A stretch of 64,000 bases of DNA from Chaenocephalus aceratus (lineage: Eukaryota > Chordata > Actinopteri > Perciformes > Channichthyidae), in contig CM043800.1 in assembly GCA_023974075.1 (NCBI GenBank), positions 8,850,982 to 8,914,981 of the forward strand, read 5' to 3'. Below are positions 55,621 to 64,000 of this stretch, piece after piece. The translations under genes and the position numbers were made by a program. The notes below the pieces were generated by a model. That model ran no database searches and was not told the DNA's origin. It was given only the letters and a program-made list of their open reading frames with translations. The first letter of the stretch is position 1. Every line of letters begins with the position of its first letter.

Positions 55621-56494
55621 CCTAATTTATGCACACACTTTAAGACCTAATATAAATAAAAGGGTCGCGTTAGAAAACAATTCACTCACAGATCCATAAT
55701 CATGAAGGTGGAATCTAACTATATCGATAATAAAATGTATGGAGCCAGGGAGAGAAACATGTTTTTTTCTGCTGTAAAGTTGGGCATTTTAACATGGGGG
55801 TCTATGGAAATTGCTCCTTTCTGCAGCCATCGCCTATCGGCCAATATATGAACTGCAGTGTGTGACACTTCCGTATTGGCTTCACGGCTCTACCCCACAG
55901 TTTGCCGCTTGGTTTGTGCACAGATGGAAGGCTGACAGGCAGGTAGGCCATCCAGTTATTTTAGCCGGGCCGGCTAAAATGATTGGTCGTGCTTTTTACA
56001 GTACTACGGCTTCCACAGATGAATTTGTTTTATGTATTTATTGTCAAAGCACTTCAGATATTCATTGCTATCGGGATGTTAAGAGCATTCCATGGAATAT
56101 AACAAAAAGTGTTTCTGAAATAAATGACTTACCCCACCTTTAAGTCTCAAATTTCACAACATTAATAAACTAAACTCAGACGTGCAGGATGGAATGGAAC
56201 ATGTGGAATGTGTCACTGTATGAAGTTAGAATATGTATAGATGTGACTCTGAATCACTAATTTCCACCACATAGCAGGAGGAAGGGAGTGACCCTCAGGG
56301 AACAACAGGCTTACAGGTGGATGCAGGGTAGGAGTGGAGCTTTGGAATGCTTTAACAAAAGCATCAGCATTAGAAAAGTAGAAATATATAAGCATTATTA
56401 AAAAAAAGTACTTTAAATTCCTCCCCATACAGTTATTGATCAATATATGACGCTATTATGTTACTAAGAACTGACATTGTTATCACTCATGACA

Positions 56495-56914
56495 GTCTGC
56501 TGGTAGGTTTGAGAAACCGGCTCGAGATACACTTTTTGTTATATTCCATGGAATGCTCTTAACATCCCGATAGCAATGAATATCTGAAGTGCTTTGACAA
56601 AAAATCCATAAAAAAAATGTCATCTGTGGAAGCCGTGGTACTGTAAAAAGCACGACCAATCATCTCTGGAAGCCGTGGCGCTGTAAAAAGCACGACCAAT
56701 CATCTGAGCCGGCCCGGCTAAAGTAACTGGATGGCCTACCTGCCTGTCAGCCTTCCATCTGTGCACTAACTTATCTCGTGCCCTCATTGGTCATGTGCGC
56801 GTCCGTGTGTGTTGGAGGAGGGGCTCTGTAAGGAAGTGGCAGATTTGTTCCGGCTGTGTATTTTCAAATTCTAGCGCACTCGAGCTGGTTTCTCCAAAAT
56901 GACCTACCCCACCT
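56495..56914 (-). mobile_element. TTAA-flanked miniature element, copy 3, reversed
   Basis: Reverse-orientation relative of 21201-21579; the right end ...CCTACCCCACCT is followed by TTAA (56915-56918), while the left first ~12 bp and TTAA are lost. A segment of about 37 bp (GGAAGCCGTGG...GACCAATCATCT) is tandemly duplicated at 56626-56705. Confidence 0.85.
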
Positions 56915-56919
56915 TTAAT

Positions 56920-57825
56920 GTTAGCAACAACTTTGTTAGATTAGATCCTGTTGTGGTTTTCTGGCTTTCATTACAACTCTGGAACGTGCCCCACATGAAA
57001 ACGCTCACAAAGCTCTTCCTGTTTCTCTATCTGTCAGTTACACTAATGCCATCACTCACAATGGAGCACTTTGGATCGTGTTCCTGTAGCTGTGTTTCTC
57101 CAGTGAAAGGTGCTTTGAGTGGTGGGATATTGATTTTGTTTGACCACTAGGGGCAGTAGAGAAGACTTTAAACATAAGAACGAAATAGTATCGCTTTATG
57201 AAGTAATTTCCTGCCCAAACAGTTGCCTAATTTCACACCCCAACCATCAAGGAGCAACATTAGCATGTATTTGAAGTCGTGTTTTTGATCATCTGCTGAA
57301 TTCCAATAGCATTAAGTCCAATATTCACTGTTTTGACCCTGCTTTGGTCATAAAGGGGCCATCCTGGAGCCTTCTTTATGTCTTCTCCAATCTCATATCA
57401 TATTAACCGGGTCAGGTGGGATTGACAGACATGTTTTGTACTGTCTGTTCACTCTGGGTGCAAAAGCAAATGTTCGATTCACACGTTTCAACATTTAAAC
57501 ATATGACCAACATATGTGCAGCAGTTTTTAATCATCCATTTACAAGGTTTCAAAACTGGTAAACAAAGAAGATAGATGTGTTAAAGAAACTCGGTAAAAA
57601 GAATCCCTGCAGATGTGAACAAGGAAATATTGACTTTTAATCTTTTGAAGTCTTACTTTAGGTTTTTTAAGGACTTGACCTTTTTAATTTGGCTTTCAAT
57701 TTATATGTATTATTTATTCTTATTTTTTGTTTTATTCTTGTTTTATTCTTATTTCATTTTTGTTTTAATCGTTAAAAAAAAAATATATATATATTTTGAT
57801 TTGATTCCACCCATACCACTGTGAC
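56920..57825. other. Intergenic sequence without recognised features
   Basis: No domain, RNA gene or bounded repeat was recognised. Confidence 0.4.
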
Positions 57826-57827
57826 TA

Positions 57828-58025
57828 ATACATTACATTACATGTTACCTGTTAGACGCTTTTATCCAAAGCGACTTACATACTCAACACTGTGGACAAT
57901 CCCCACAGGAGCAATTTGGGGTGAAGTGTCTCAGGGACACAACGACATGCTGACTGCAGCGGGGTTCGAACCTGTGCTCCCTTGATCCGAACACAATGCT
58001 CTATCCACTGTGCCACACACCTCCA
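57828..58025 (-). mobile_element. tRNA-derived SINE, copy B
   Basis: Same family and orientation as 16091-16290. The minus strand has GTGTGGCACAGTGGATAGAG (box A region), GGTTCGAACCCC (box B), GTCGTTGTGTCCCTGAGACA and tail GCGTCTAACAGGTAACATGT. Its box B is the canonical GGTTCGAAC, whereas copy A has GGTTCAAAC. Confidence 0.87.
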
Positions 58026-58029
58026 CGTC

Positions 58030-59570
58030 GGTTTGTGGTAGGTGTTCATGCAGGTTTGAATTAAACTGGCCCTGACCAGCTTGGGATACTGCAATAAAAC
58101 CCTCTGTAACCGCAGCAATGCTTGCAAAGAAGAAATCAATGTACTTTTCACGGGTCAAAGAATGTGTCTCCTTACACACAGCATAATCTTTTAAATAAAA
58201 AGACAGCTAGACGATTAGATGAGACAGATTACATCAGTGAATATGCCCAGATGCTCAGTGTGCGGTGCAATATAAATGAATGCAGTTTGCCTGTATGTTT
58301 CCAAAGGGCTGATGATGGACAACAGTGTAAAGCCAGAGGAATGCTGCCAGGGAACAAAGCTCTCACTGTGTGCCAGGGAAATGTCTTCTCTATCTGCCTC
58401 TCCATGATTTGGAAAGTTTCCGTAAGGCCTGTGCAGTATAAAAGAATGGAATGATGTCGAACAAGTGAGCTCACATACTGTGTGTGCTAGTAAAGTGCAT
58501 GCACATGAATGCTTAATTAGACATGATCTCCGCTGCACAACAACCCAGCTCATGTCTTCGACACACTCAGAGCATCCTGTCAAATGGATCTTTTATTCAG
58601 CTGAAATGTCAAACAGGGAGAGGTGTAGGGGTCGTGTGGTTGAGGCGGGAGGGGTCAAGGGTCAGCAGAGGCAGATGAAGCAGCTGATTGTACAGTGTCG
58701 AACATAAGGAATGAGTGAGTCGGCGGAAAGGAACGTGCACACTCTACATCTTTTCCTCTTTTTCCTTATTCTTGTGTCTTTGCACTTGCATAGCTTGAAA
58801 TCGTTTTCAGTGGTGTTTGCGTCAGGAACTTGGAAGTGGAGCCAATGCCTAGTGAAATGTTGTTAAATATTATTAAACTATGACACAGTCATAGTTTAAT
58901 AATAGCTTTTGAGACAAACAAAGTTGTTTTTCTTTACACAGAGAAAGCTGTTCCCAAGACTTCCCATAAGATGCAAACGAGTTGTTCTGCAATGTTTTTT
59001 AAGTCAAAATTACAGGGTGTAGGTAGATGTATTAGAATTGCATTTTCTTCCTGGGCCTGGATTGGATCAGTCCGAAAATGACCAAAGTTTAAATGCCTTT
59101 GATTTCAAAATCGCACCAACATCGCCACCTACAGGCACTTTAACATATCAGTCAGCAGGGGATTTTTATGTACAATCTTGTCATTTGTTTTGTCATTTCA
59201 TATATTTAAACTATTCATTTTATTTTCCTGATTACTGTAGTGCACATCAAAAGCATTGCTCAAAAGCTAAATGCTACTTCATCCATACATCCTCCATCTG
59301 ATTTCTGATGAAGAATATTTTTCTCAGCTTGTTTATAGTTTCTGATACCTACATTTTTGATAGACATTGAAGATCTGAGTCAGTTAAAATGCCCATTATC
59401 CTTTTGCATCTGCTATAGGCTTATGCCAAAACACCCAATTGTGAACACAGTCACTGAACAGAAAAAGACAAATAGCCTTGTTGAACTCTAGAGGGCATCC
59501 TAAACCTTTTTCAGAATCAGAGCTGTATAGGGTACAGCTGTGGCAGAGGTCAATCCTAAAGAAACACCTG
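58030..59570. other. Intergenic sequence without recognised genes
   Basis: Overlapping short frames on both strands around 58.1-58.7 kb show no domain motifs. A short hairpin lies at 58869-58905. Confidence 0.4.
58869..58905. repeat. Short perfect hairpin
   Basis: Two 17-bp arms (TATTATTAAACTATGAC and its exact complement) around a 3-base loop, ACA. Confidence 0.92.
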
Positions 59571-59577
59571 GGGCCTT

Positions 59578-59665
59578 TCTTATTTCTCTAATTTCCCCTC
59601 CTCGACTCCACGAATCCTCGGTCCTCCGGTAGTGACCCGGAAATGGATTTCAGCGCGCCATGTTG
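59578..59665. repeat. Single end of the CCTCCTCGACTCC foldback family
   Basis: Matches the left block of 39003-39090 (ATTTCCCCTCCTCGACTCC, GTGACCCGGAAATGGATTTC). Similarity stops after GCGCGCCATG. No second end nearby. Confidence 0.75.
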
Positions 59666-59955
59666 AAGGACTTCTGGTTGCAGTTGAATAGTCCAAAAAT
59701 CAGCTCCTAACGTCTATCCCTATCGTCTATTCCTTGACCTCTGTGTGAAACGTCACGGGGTTAAGGGATAGTGGATAGGAGAATTCAAAAGGACTTAGGA
59801 GAAGAGACTGCGGTACTTTAGAGAATCCGACTGCACTTTCACTATCCGACGTGTTTATGATGCGCCAGCGGACGTCATAAATGTGTGTCTGCTGCTGTGG
59901 GGAAACTACAGTTTTCTATACAGCGGACTACAACATGGATGTATAATAAGACAAC

Positions 59956-60140
59956 CCAGTCTCACGGCATTTCGTGTTATAGTCACAACATTTAATCTAT
60001 TGATTCGTGTTCACCAACACGATTTTCCCCTTTTTCTGTGTCACACAGAACGATTTTAAAAGCAATCTATTTCTATTGGTAGTGTGTTTCATGCCTGCAA
60101 CACGTCTTTGTGTCCGGTCGGGTCTTGGAATACTGGAAGC
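59956..60140. repeat. Interspersed repeat shared with 4675-4850
   Basis: Shares CATTTAATCTATTGATTCGTG, CACACAGAACGATTTT and GTCCGGTCGGGTCTTGGAA with the copy in intron 3, in the same orientation. It extends further left (CCCAGTCTCACGGCATTTCG) than that copy. Confidence 0.72.
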
Positions 60141-60144
60141 TGTG

Positions 60145-61040
60145 TGGTTCATAAAAACATGTTCTTTATATATACAGTCACGATTATTGTTTTTAATTTT
60201 AAATCGTATAATGTCGGACTTTTTTTGCCGTCAGTGAGAAAAATAAATGGGGCTCAGAGCCTCCGAATACTGAAATCTGTATTTATTATTTTTCCTTCTA
60301 ATTCGTTATTCTTTTCTAAATAACACACTGTTATTTACTCAACAACACACAATTATCCTTGTTTTTATTTATTTGTTTAATTCCATAATCTCTGGCTTTT
60401 TTGGCGTCCGTCAGGAACTGAATTTCAAAATAAAATAACCGGAAACAGATACACAGCCACTGAACTGATTACCCAAGATCCTCAGCTATGGTTTAAGCTC
60501 GGTGATTGGATTGTTTAACCGCAATGCACGTTGGGATATGGTGTTTATGCGATATGAAATCCGAAAAACATTTTTTTTTTTAAAGAAAATAATACTTTAA
60601 TCTGAGGGGGCTTTTCTCTTTGAAAGTCATCACATAACGGCATTGTAATACACGGTTCGGCTGCATTAAATATTACACAACTGCCTTAGTTATTTATTTA
60701 TAGAGCCCTGATTAGAAGACCTTTGGACATACTGGAAGAACTGCCACCGAAACTGAATACGTGACGTATTCAGTTCTCTTCACACAATACGTCTCCTTGC
60801 AGTATCAATATGAATTCAGCAGACTTTTATATTAGATCCAATTGGTAGATAGGTTATATTTACACCATAACGGTGCAGAGCTGATATAAAAGGACTTGTG
60901 GATGTCATGCGAGCATAACATGGTGAAAACAATCAGTCTAAATTAACAATCAGGACGGAAATATTCGGATATCCAAAGGGAGGTTCTGTGAATACATTAA
61001 AAATCAAGAACCGAAATAATTGAACTATTTATATCTTAGA
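60145..61040. other. Intergenic AT-rich sequence without recognised features
   Basis: No gene or bounded repeat was recognised. Confidence 0.4.
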
Positions 61041-61044
61041 CTGC

Positions 61045-61690
61045 ACTGTAACTTTGATCTTTTAATGTTTATTTTATTAGCTTTTCTTTTTAATGACTGA
61101 TTTTAAATGCCATTTTCTTAATGTCTTTCATTTTTTGTTTTTCTTTTAATGTTTCTTTTATTATCTTTTACTGTTTTTAAATGCCTGTCTGAATGTCTTT
61201 CATTTTTGTAAAGCACCTTGTGTCACAAGTTAGACACTTTTATTATCGTTTGTTTGATGGCTCATCTAAACTCTCCTGTCATTTCAGATCCCGCTTTCCT
61301 CCAGGCCCTTGTAATCAGCTCATTTCCCTCACCTGGTCTCCCCAGCCCTTCCCCTCACCTGTTACTCATTCCCTCATCACTCCACAGTATTTATACCACC
61401 TCATGATCAGTTGTCCTTTGCCAGATTGTCTTGTCGTTTCTGCCAAGCTCTCCAGTGAGTGGTGTGCTCTAGTCCCGAGTTTTGTCCTGTCCAGTTTTCG
61501 ATTCCTGCCTGCCTGTCTGACGGATTTACTGGTTTTGACCCTGCCTGTCCTTGACCTGAAATAAACTGAACATTACTATACTGGTTGTATCTGAGTCGTG
61601 CTATTGGGTTCTGATCTGTACCTGTGATCGTGACACCTTGAATTGCCTGGTGCTGAAAGGTGCTAAATAAACTTGCCTTGCCTTGCCTTG
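61045..61690 (+). mobile_element. LINE/SINE tail split by a solo LTR
   Basis: The left part ends TTTTTGTAAAGCACCTTG (61220), and the right part continues AATTGCCTGGTGCTGAAAGG and AACTTGCCTTGCCTTGCC (61641-61690). Together they form the standard GTAAAGCACCTTGAATTGCC tail of a fish LINE/SINE family. The upstream limit is uncertain. Confidence 0.6.
61221..61635 (+). mobile_element. Solo LTR (probably Ty3/Gypsy type)
   Basis: 415 bp starting TGTCACAAG and ending GATCGTGACA, with a perfect 5-bp TSD CCTTG (61216-61220 and 61636-61640). It has TATTTATA at 61388 and AATAAA at 61560, at plausible promoter and polyadenylation positions. TG...CA ends plus a 5-bp TSD define an LTR; the wording (CACCTGTTACTCATTCCCTC, CTGCCTGTCCTTGACCTGAA) resembles fish Gypsy LTRs. 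No internal region remains, consistent with LTR-LTR recombination. Confidence 0.88.
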
Positions 61691-61973
61691 TAGTTGTTAA
61701 AGATATTACTGATTTTCTTTGAATATAAGAATGTAAATACTGAGTTGAAAGATTAGTCAGGGGCTTTGGGTGATGGGAGGCACATGGATTCAGAATTTCA
61801 ATAGCTTATTAAATGACGGATATACCAGGCCCGGTTCTACGGGGGTGCATAAGGGTGCATTGCACACTCAGTTGAGTCGTTATGCACTCTCACAAAAATA
61901 ATTTACATAACATTTTAACACATACAATTACATAATATAAACAATATGCACTATAATAACAATTAATAATAGT

Positions 61974-61977
61974 AGTA

Positions 61978-62017
<40 letters not shown>

Positions 62018-62026
62018 GAAGAAGAA
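61974..62026. repeat. (AAT)n microsatellite
   Basis: About 50 bp of AAT repeats passing into AAG, within the hAT element. Confidence 0.95.
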
Positions 62027-62116
62027 TATAGTTGAAATAAAATAAATTGTAATTGTGGTTAAATAACATTGTCTGCTGCATTTATTTGGTCAATTTAAAC
62101 GGTAAGTAACGTTATT

Positions 62117-62660
62117 ATGTCAGGTGCGCGTGACCTGTGCTGTGCGTTCGTCATCTGCAAAGTGCTTACACAGCAGTCAAAGATGGACATCATAAAATGG
62201 TTAAAACAACCAGCCCTTATCGCAAGCAGTAACACTGCATCTGGTAACAGTTCAGATCATGGGGACATTACGTTACCCGCTGCCACTGTCGTGGACAGTC
62301 CTCCCGCCCGACTCGCCGGCTTTGCAGCCGCAGCCGTCTTTGCAGCCGCAGCCGTCTTTGCAGCCGCAGCCGTCTTTGCAGCCGCAGCCGTCTTTGCAGC
62401 CGCAGCCGTCTTCGTTACCCCAAACACCGCCACCTCTCGGCGGCCCGCAAGTGCCAGAGGACCTCGGCAAAACAGAGCCTGCCCAGGTATATTTAAAAAA
62501 GTACCCAACTCGCCTGTACAGTGGGGTACAGCGCTAATTTTGTATCTCATTGTTTCAAAACAGAGATTGGCTGGAATATTCATGTAAAAAAGATGCCATC
62601 TTCTGCTATGCATGTAGACATTTCGGTCTTAAAAGGGGAGTGATTTATAAAATATCCATA
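62117..62660 (+). pseudogene. TTF/ZMYM1-type hAT transposase, N-terminal remnant
   Basis: Starts MSGARDLCCAF... with MDIIKWLKQPALIASSN, the typical 'M-I-KWLK' opening of ZMYM1-like hAT proteins. It passes into a Gln/Pro repeat (see 62325-62410), then GKTEPAQVYLKKYP in a second frame, and RDWLEYSCKKDAIFCYACRH plus FGLKRGVIYKIS in a third. The last piece is a TTF-type zinc finger with its WLEYS and C-Y-C-RHF residues. At least two frame changes and the missing catalytic core make it inactive; a start at 62182 (MDII) is as likely as 62117. Confidence 0.8.
62325..62410 (+). repeat. 18-bp coding tandem repeat in the transposase
   Basis: Five near-identical units of TTTGCAGCCGCAGCCGTC. In the transposase frame they encode repeats of SLQPQP; the open AAAVFA frame on the same strand is a by-product. 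Unit length is a multiple of three, so expansions keep the frame. Confidence 0.92.
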
Positions 62661-62859
62661 AAGAAAAAGTAAATCTGTTTACAGTTCTGTTTCATATGGG
62701 TGTTGAGAGATGTATCCATAGATCTCTTCATTTTTCTCTCAAAGTGTACCAGATTGATGCTTTTAACTTCAATATTTAAAAACATATTTAAAATTTTTTT
62801 AAATGTTTAAATCTTCCCGGGGGAGCATGCCCGCAGACCCCCCTAGAGGACGTGAGGAC

Positions 62860-63625
62860 CAGAGTTAGGTGTAATGTGTTACAAAGTACAAAGTTACAAA
62901 GTAACGCGTTACTGTAATAATATTACTTTTGTCAGTAACGGAGTAGTGTAACGCGCTACTTTTATAATTCAGTAATCACACTACAGTTACTAACATTGTC
63001 CCGACACGCGTTACTTCGTTACTTACTAAAAATCAGTCATAATCAAACCTCAACAAACACCTGCAAATAACACATGCTAATGTGAAGCTAACGCACAGCT
63101 ATTTGTTGTTTGTTTATATCACGTTGTCTGTTCTTCTTCTCTGTTTTCCGGTTGTTGTCTGTTTTGAATGACGAATACACACTACCGCCGCCTGCTGGTA
63201 AGGAGAGTTATTGCCACTCACGCATGCGCAGTTCGTACGTGCTCGGCTGAAGTCTTTGCGGTGTCTGGTTCCAGTGCAACACATGGCCAACACGCAGGAG
63301 AACACGCCGACGCAACAGCGTGAGCAGAGATAGACTGCGCAAAATATACAGATAGCAGGAGACAGAGGACAGCCACGGTCAGATAGGAAAACATTCAGGA
63401 TCTGGATCAGTCTTATGCGACAATGGAAACTGAACGAAAGAGAACATTTGAAACTTTAGCAGTCTGCGTGATCTGCCTGCAGGGAGGGGCGGGCCGGCCC
63501 TGCGAGTAAAGTAACGATTAAAGTAACGAGTAGAGTAACGAAGTAGTGTAATATATTACTTTTTTTTTTAAAGTAATATGTAATATGTAATATATTACTT
63601 TTTTTTAGTAACGACCCCATCTCTG
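62860..63625. mobile_element. hAT-type element nested in 61826-63744
   Basis: 766 bp, ends CAGAGTTAGGTGTAATGTGT and ...AACGACCCCATCTCTG, perfect 8-bp TSD GTGAGGAC at 62852-62859 and 63626-63633. AACGCGTTAC and TATTACTTTT motifs at both ends make it a relative of the CAGTGTTGGG element at 5489-7428. Non-coding. Confidence 0.92.
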
Positions 63626-63752
63626 GTGAGGACCCCCCTAGAGGGTGTTAGGTCCACTCCCCACTTGTAAAAATAGCACTTTACCACTGTACCCTCTCTA
63701 ATCTCAGATGCACCCTGAGTCATTTTGTTCTGGAACCGGGCCTGGGATATAC

Positions 63753-64000
63753 CTTTCTGTCTGTTTTACAAATCAGATATTAATGTGTAGAAGTAAAACA
63801 TGTGAAATAATATAGCAATATGCTGTAAAATGTTATGAAAACATGAATAAAACAACACATCTTCTGATGTTACACATACATAAATGTCCTAATTAAAAGT
63901 TATTATGGCTGTGTGTATAACACAGCCATTATTGACTCAATAATATAATACATGACTTTGAGAGGTCCAGTTCGAATCCAGTTTTGGATAGTCTGGTTTG
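63753..64000. other. Intergenic right edge, nothing recognised
   Basis: AT-rich sequence. It contains a short local inverted pair TTATGGCTGTGTGTATAA / TTATACACAGCCA near 63902-63930 but no gene. Confidence 0.4.

Larger units (their letters stand above)
52620..55911. mobile_element. 3.3-kb insertion with gene-like, non-coding interior
   Basis: Flanked by a perfect 8-bp duplication GTTTGTGC (52612-52619 and 55912-55919); copy 1 of the host element has the site once. The left end is CATAAACTGTATATATAAAT and GACGTCACCCATAGG follows. The right end has ATGGGGGTCTATGGAAATTG and ACACTTCCGTATTGGCTTCA, wording of a widespread fish repeat. A reversed ACCTTTATATATACAGTCTATG at 55241-55262 is a second terminal-like motif. 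Inside are exon-like blocks on both strands but no long open frame. The class is unknown; the 8-bp TSD fits hAT. Confidence 0.65.
52472..56139. mobile_element. TTAA-flanked miniature element, copy 2, interrupted
   Basis: The outer parts (52472-52619 and 55912-56139) together match 21201-21579; TTAA flanks are at 52468-52471 and 56140-56143. The middle is a 3.3-kb insertion. Ends AGGTGGGGTAGGTAATTTTG and ...ATGACTTACCCCACCT. Confidence 0.85.
61826..63744 (+). mobile_element. hAT element (CAGGCCCGG termini), internally deleted
   Basis: 1919 bp, ends CAGGCCCGGTTCTACGGGGG and ...TTTGTTCTGGAACCGGGCCTG, perfect 8-bp TSD GGATATAC at 61818-61825 and 63745-63752. It carries the 5' part of a transposase (62117-62660) and a second hAT inserted at 62860-63625. 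An AAT microsatellite lies near its left end. Related copies: 6023-7172 and 25005/27827-28060. Confidence 0.94.

Overview
The window looks like chromosomal DNA of a ray-finned fish, probably a percomorph. That inference rests on an abundant RTE-clade LINE (Rex3) with its GATG-repeat tail, teleost-type hAT, Harbinger-like and TTAA-flanked miniature elements, long CA/TG microsatellites, and split genes. One host protein-coding gene can be supported: the 5' part of a TGF-beta type II receptor gene (tgfbr2-like; paralogue a or b not decidable) on the minus strand. Its three recognisable exons (signal peptide at 22927-22993, cysteine-rich ectodomain at 11571-11715 and 11268-11461) join in frame to 135 codons. 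The transmembrane and kinase exons are not in the window; they must lie beyond its left edge, so positions 1-11267 are intron 3, 11716-22926 is intron 1, and everything right of about 23,100 is upstream intergenic DNA.

The rest is a layered transposon landscape. Many insertions can be delimited to the base by terminal inverted repeats plus target-site duplications (TSDs). hAT-type elements with exact 8-bp TSDs lie at 5489-7428, 7725-8043, 9996-10429, 23937-24278, 24287-29126, 45925-47296, 61826-63744 and 62860-63625. Another at 41417-43348 matches 7 of 8 TSD bases. Several carry decayed transposase exons (BED or TTF-type zinc fingers). Miniature elements flanked by TTAA lie at 2836-3492, 21201-21579, 52472-56139 and about 56495-56914; Harbinger-like elements with 3-bp TSDs lie at 32459-36255, 47521-47735 and 49429-50050. 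There are three tRNA-derived SINEs, one solo LTR with a 5-bp TSD, a polyadenylated 5'-truncated retroinsertion, and several LINE fragments.

Two Rex3 copies stand out. The plus-strand copy (32926-35923) has an unbroken 989-codon endonuclease plus reverse transcriptase frame and a perfect TSD; the minus-strand copy (25021-27826) is 5'-truncated and frameshifted. Both sit inside older DNA transposons.

The most informative structures are historical: two different hAT elements inserted side by side at one palindromic site so that its 8-mer occurs three times (23929-29134); two hAT families nested in each other reciprocally at two loci; a miniature element inserted four codons into a decayed transposase; a palindromic element with ~350-bp arms hosting two later hATs; a 30-unit 20-bp minisatellite without a single length change; and a 3.3-kb insertion with spliced-gene-like but non-coding structure. 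I found no sign of a new multi-gene system; the novelty here is in the insertion record.
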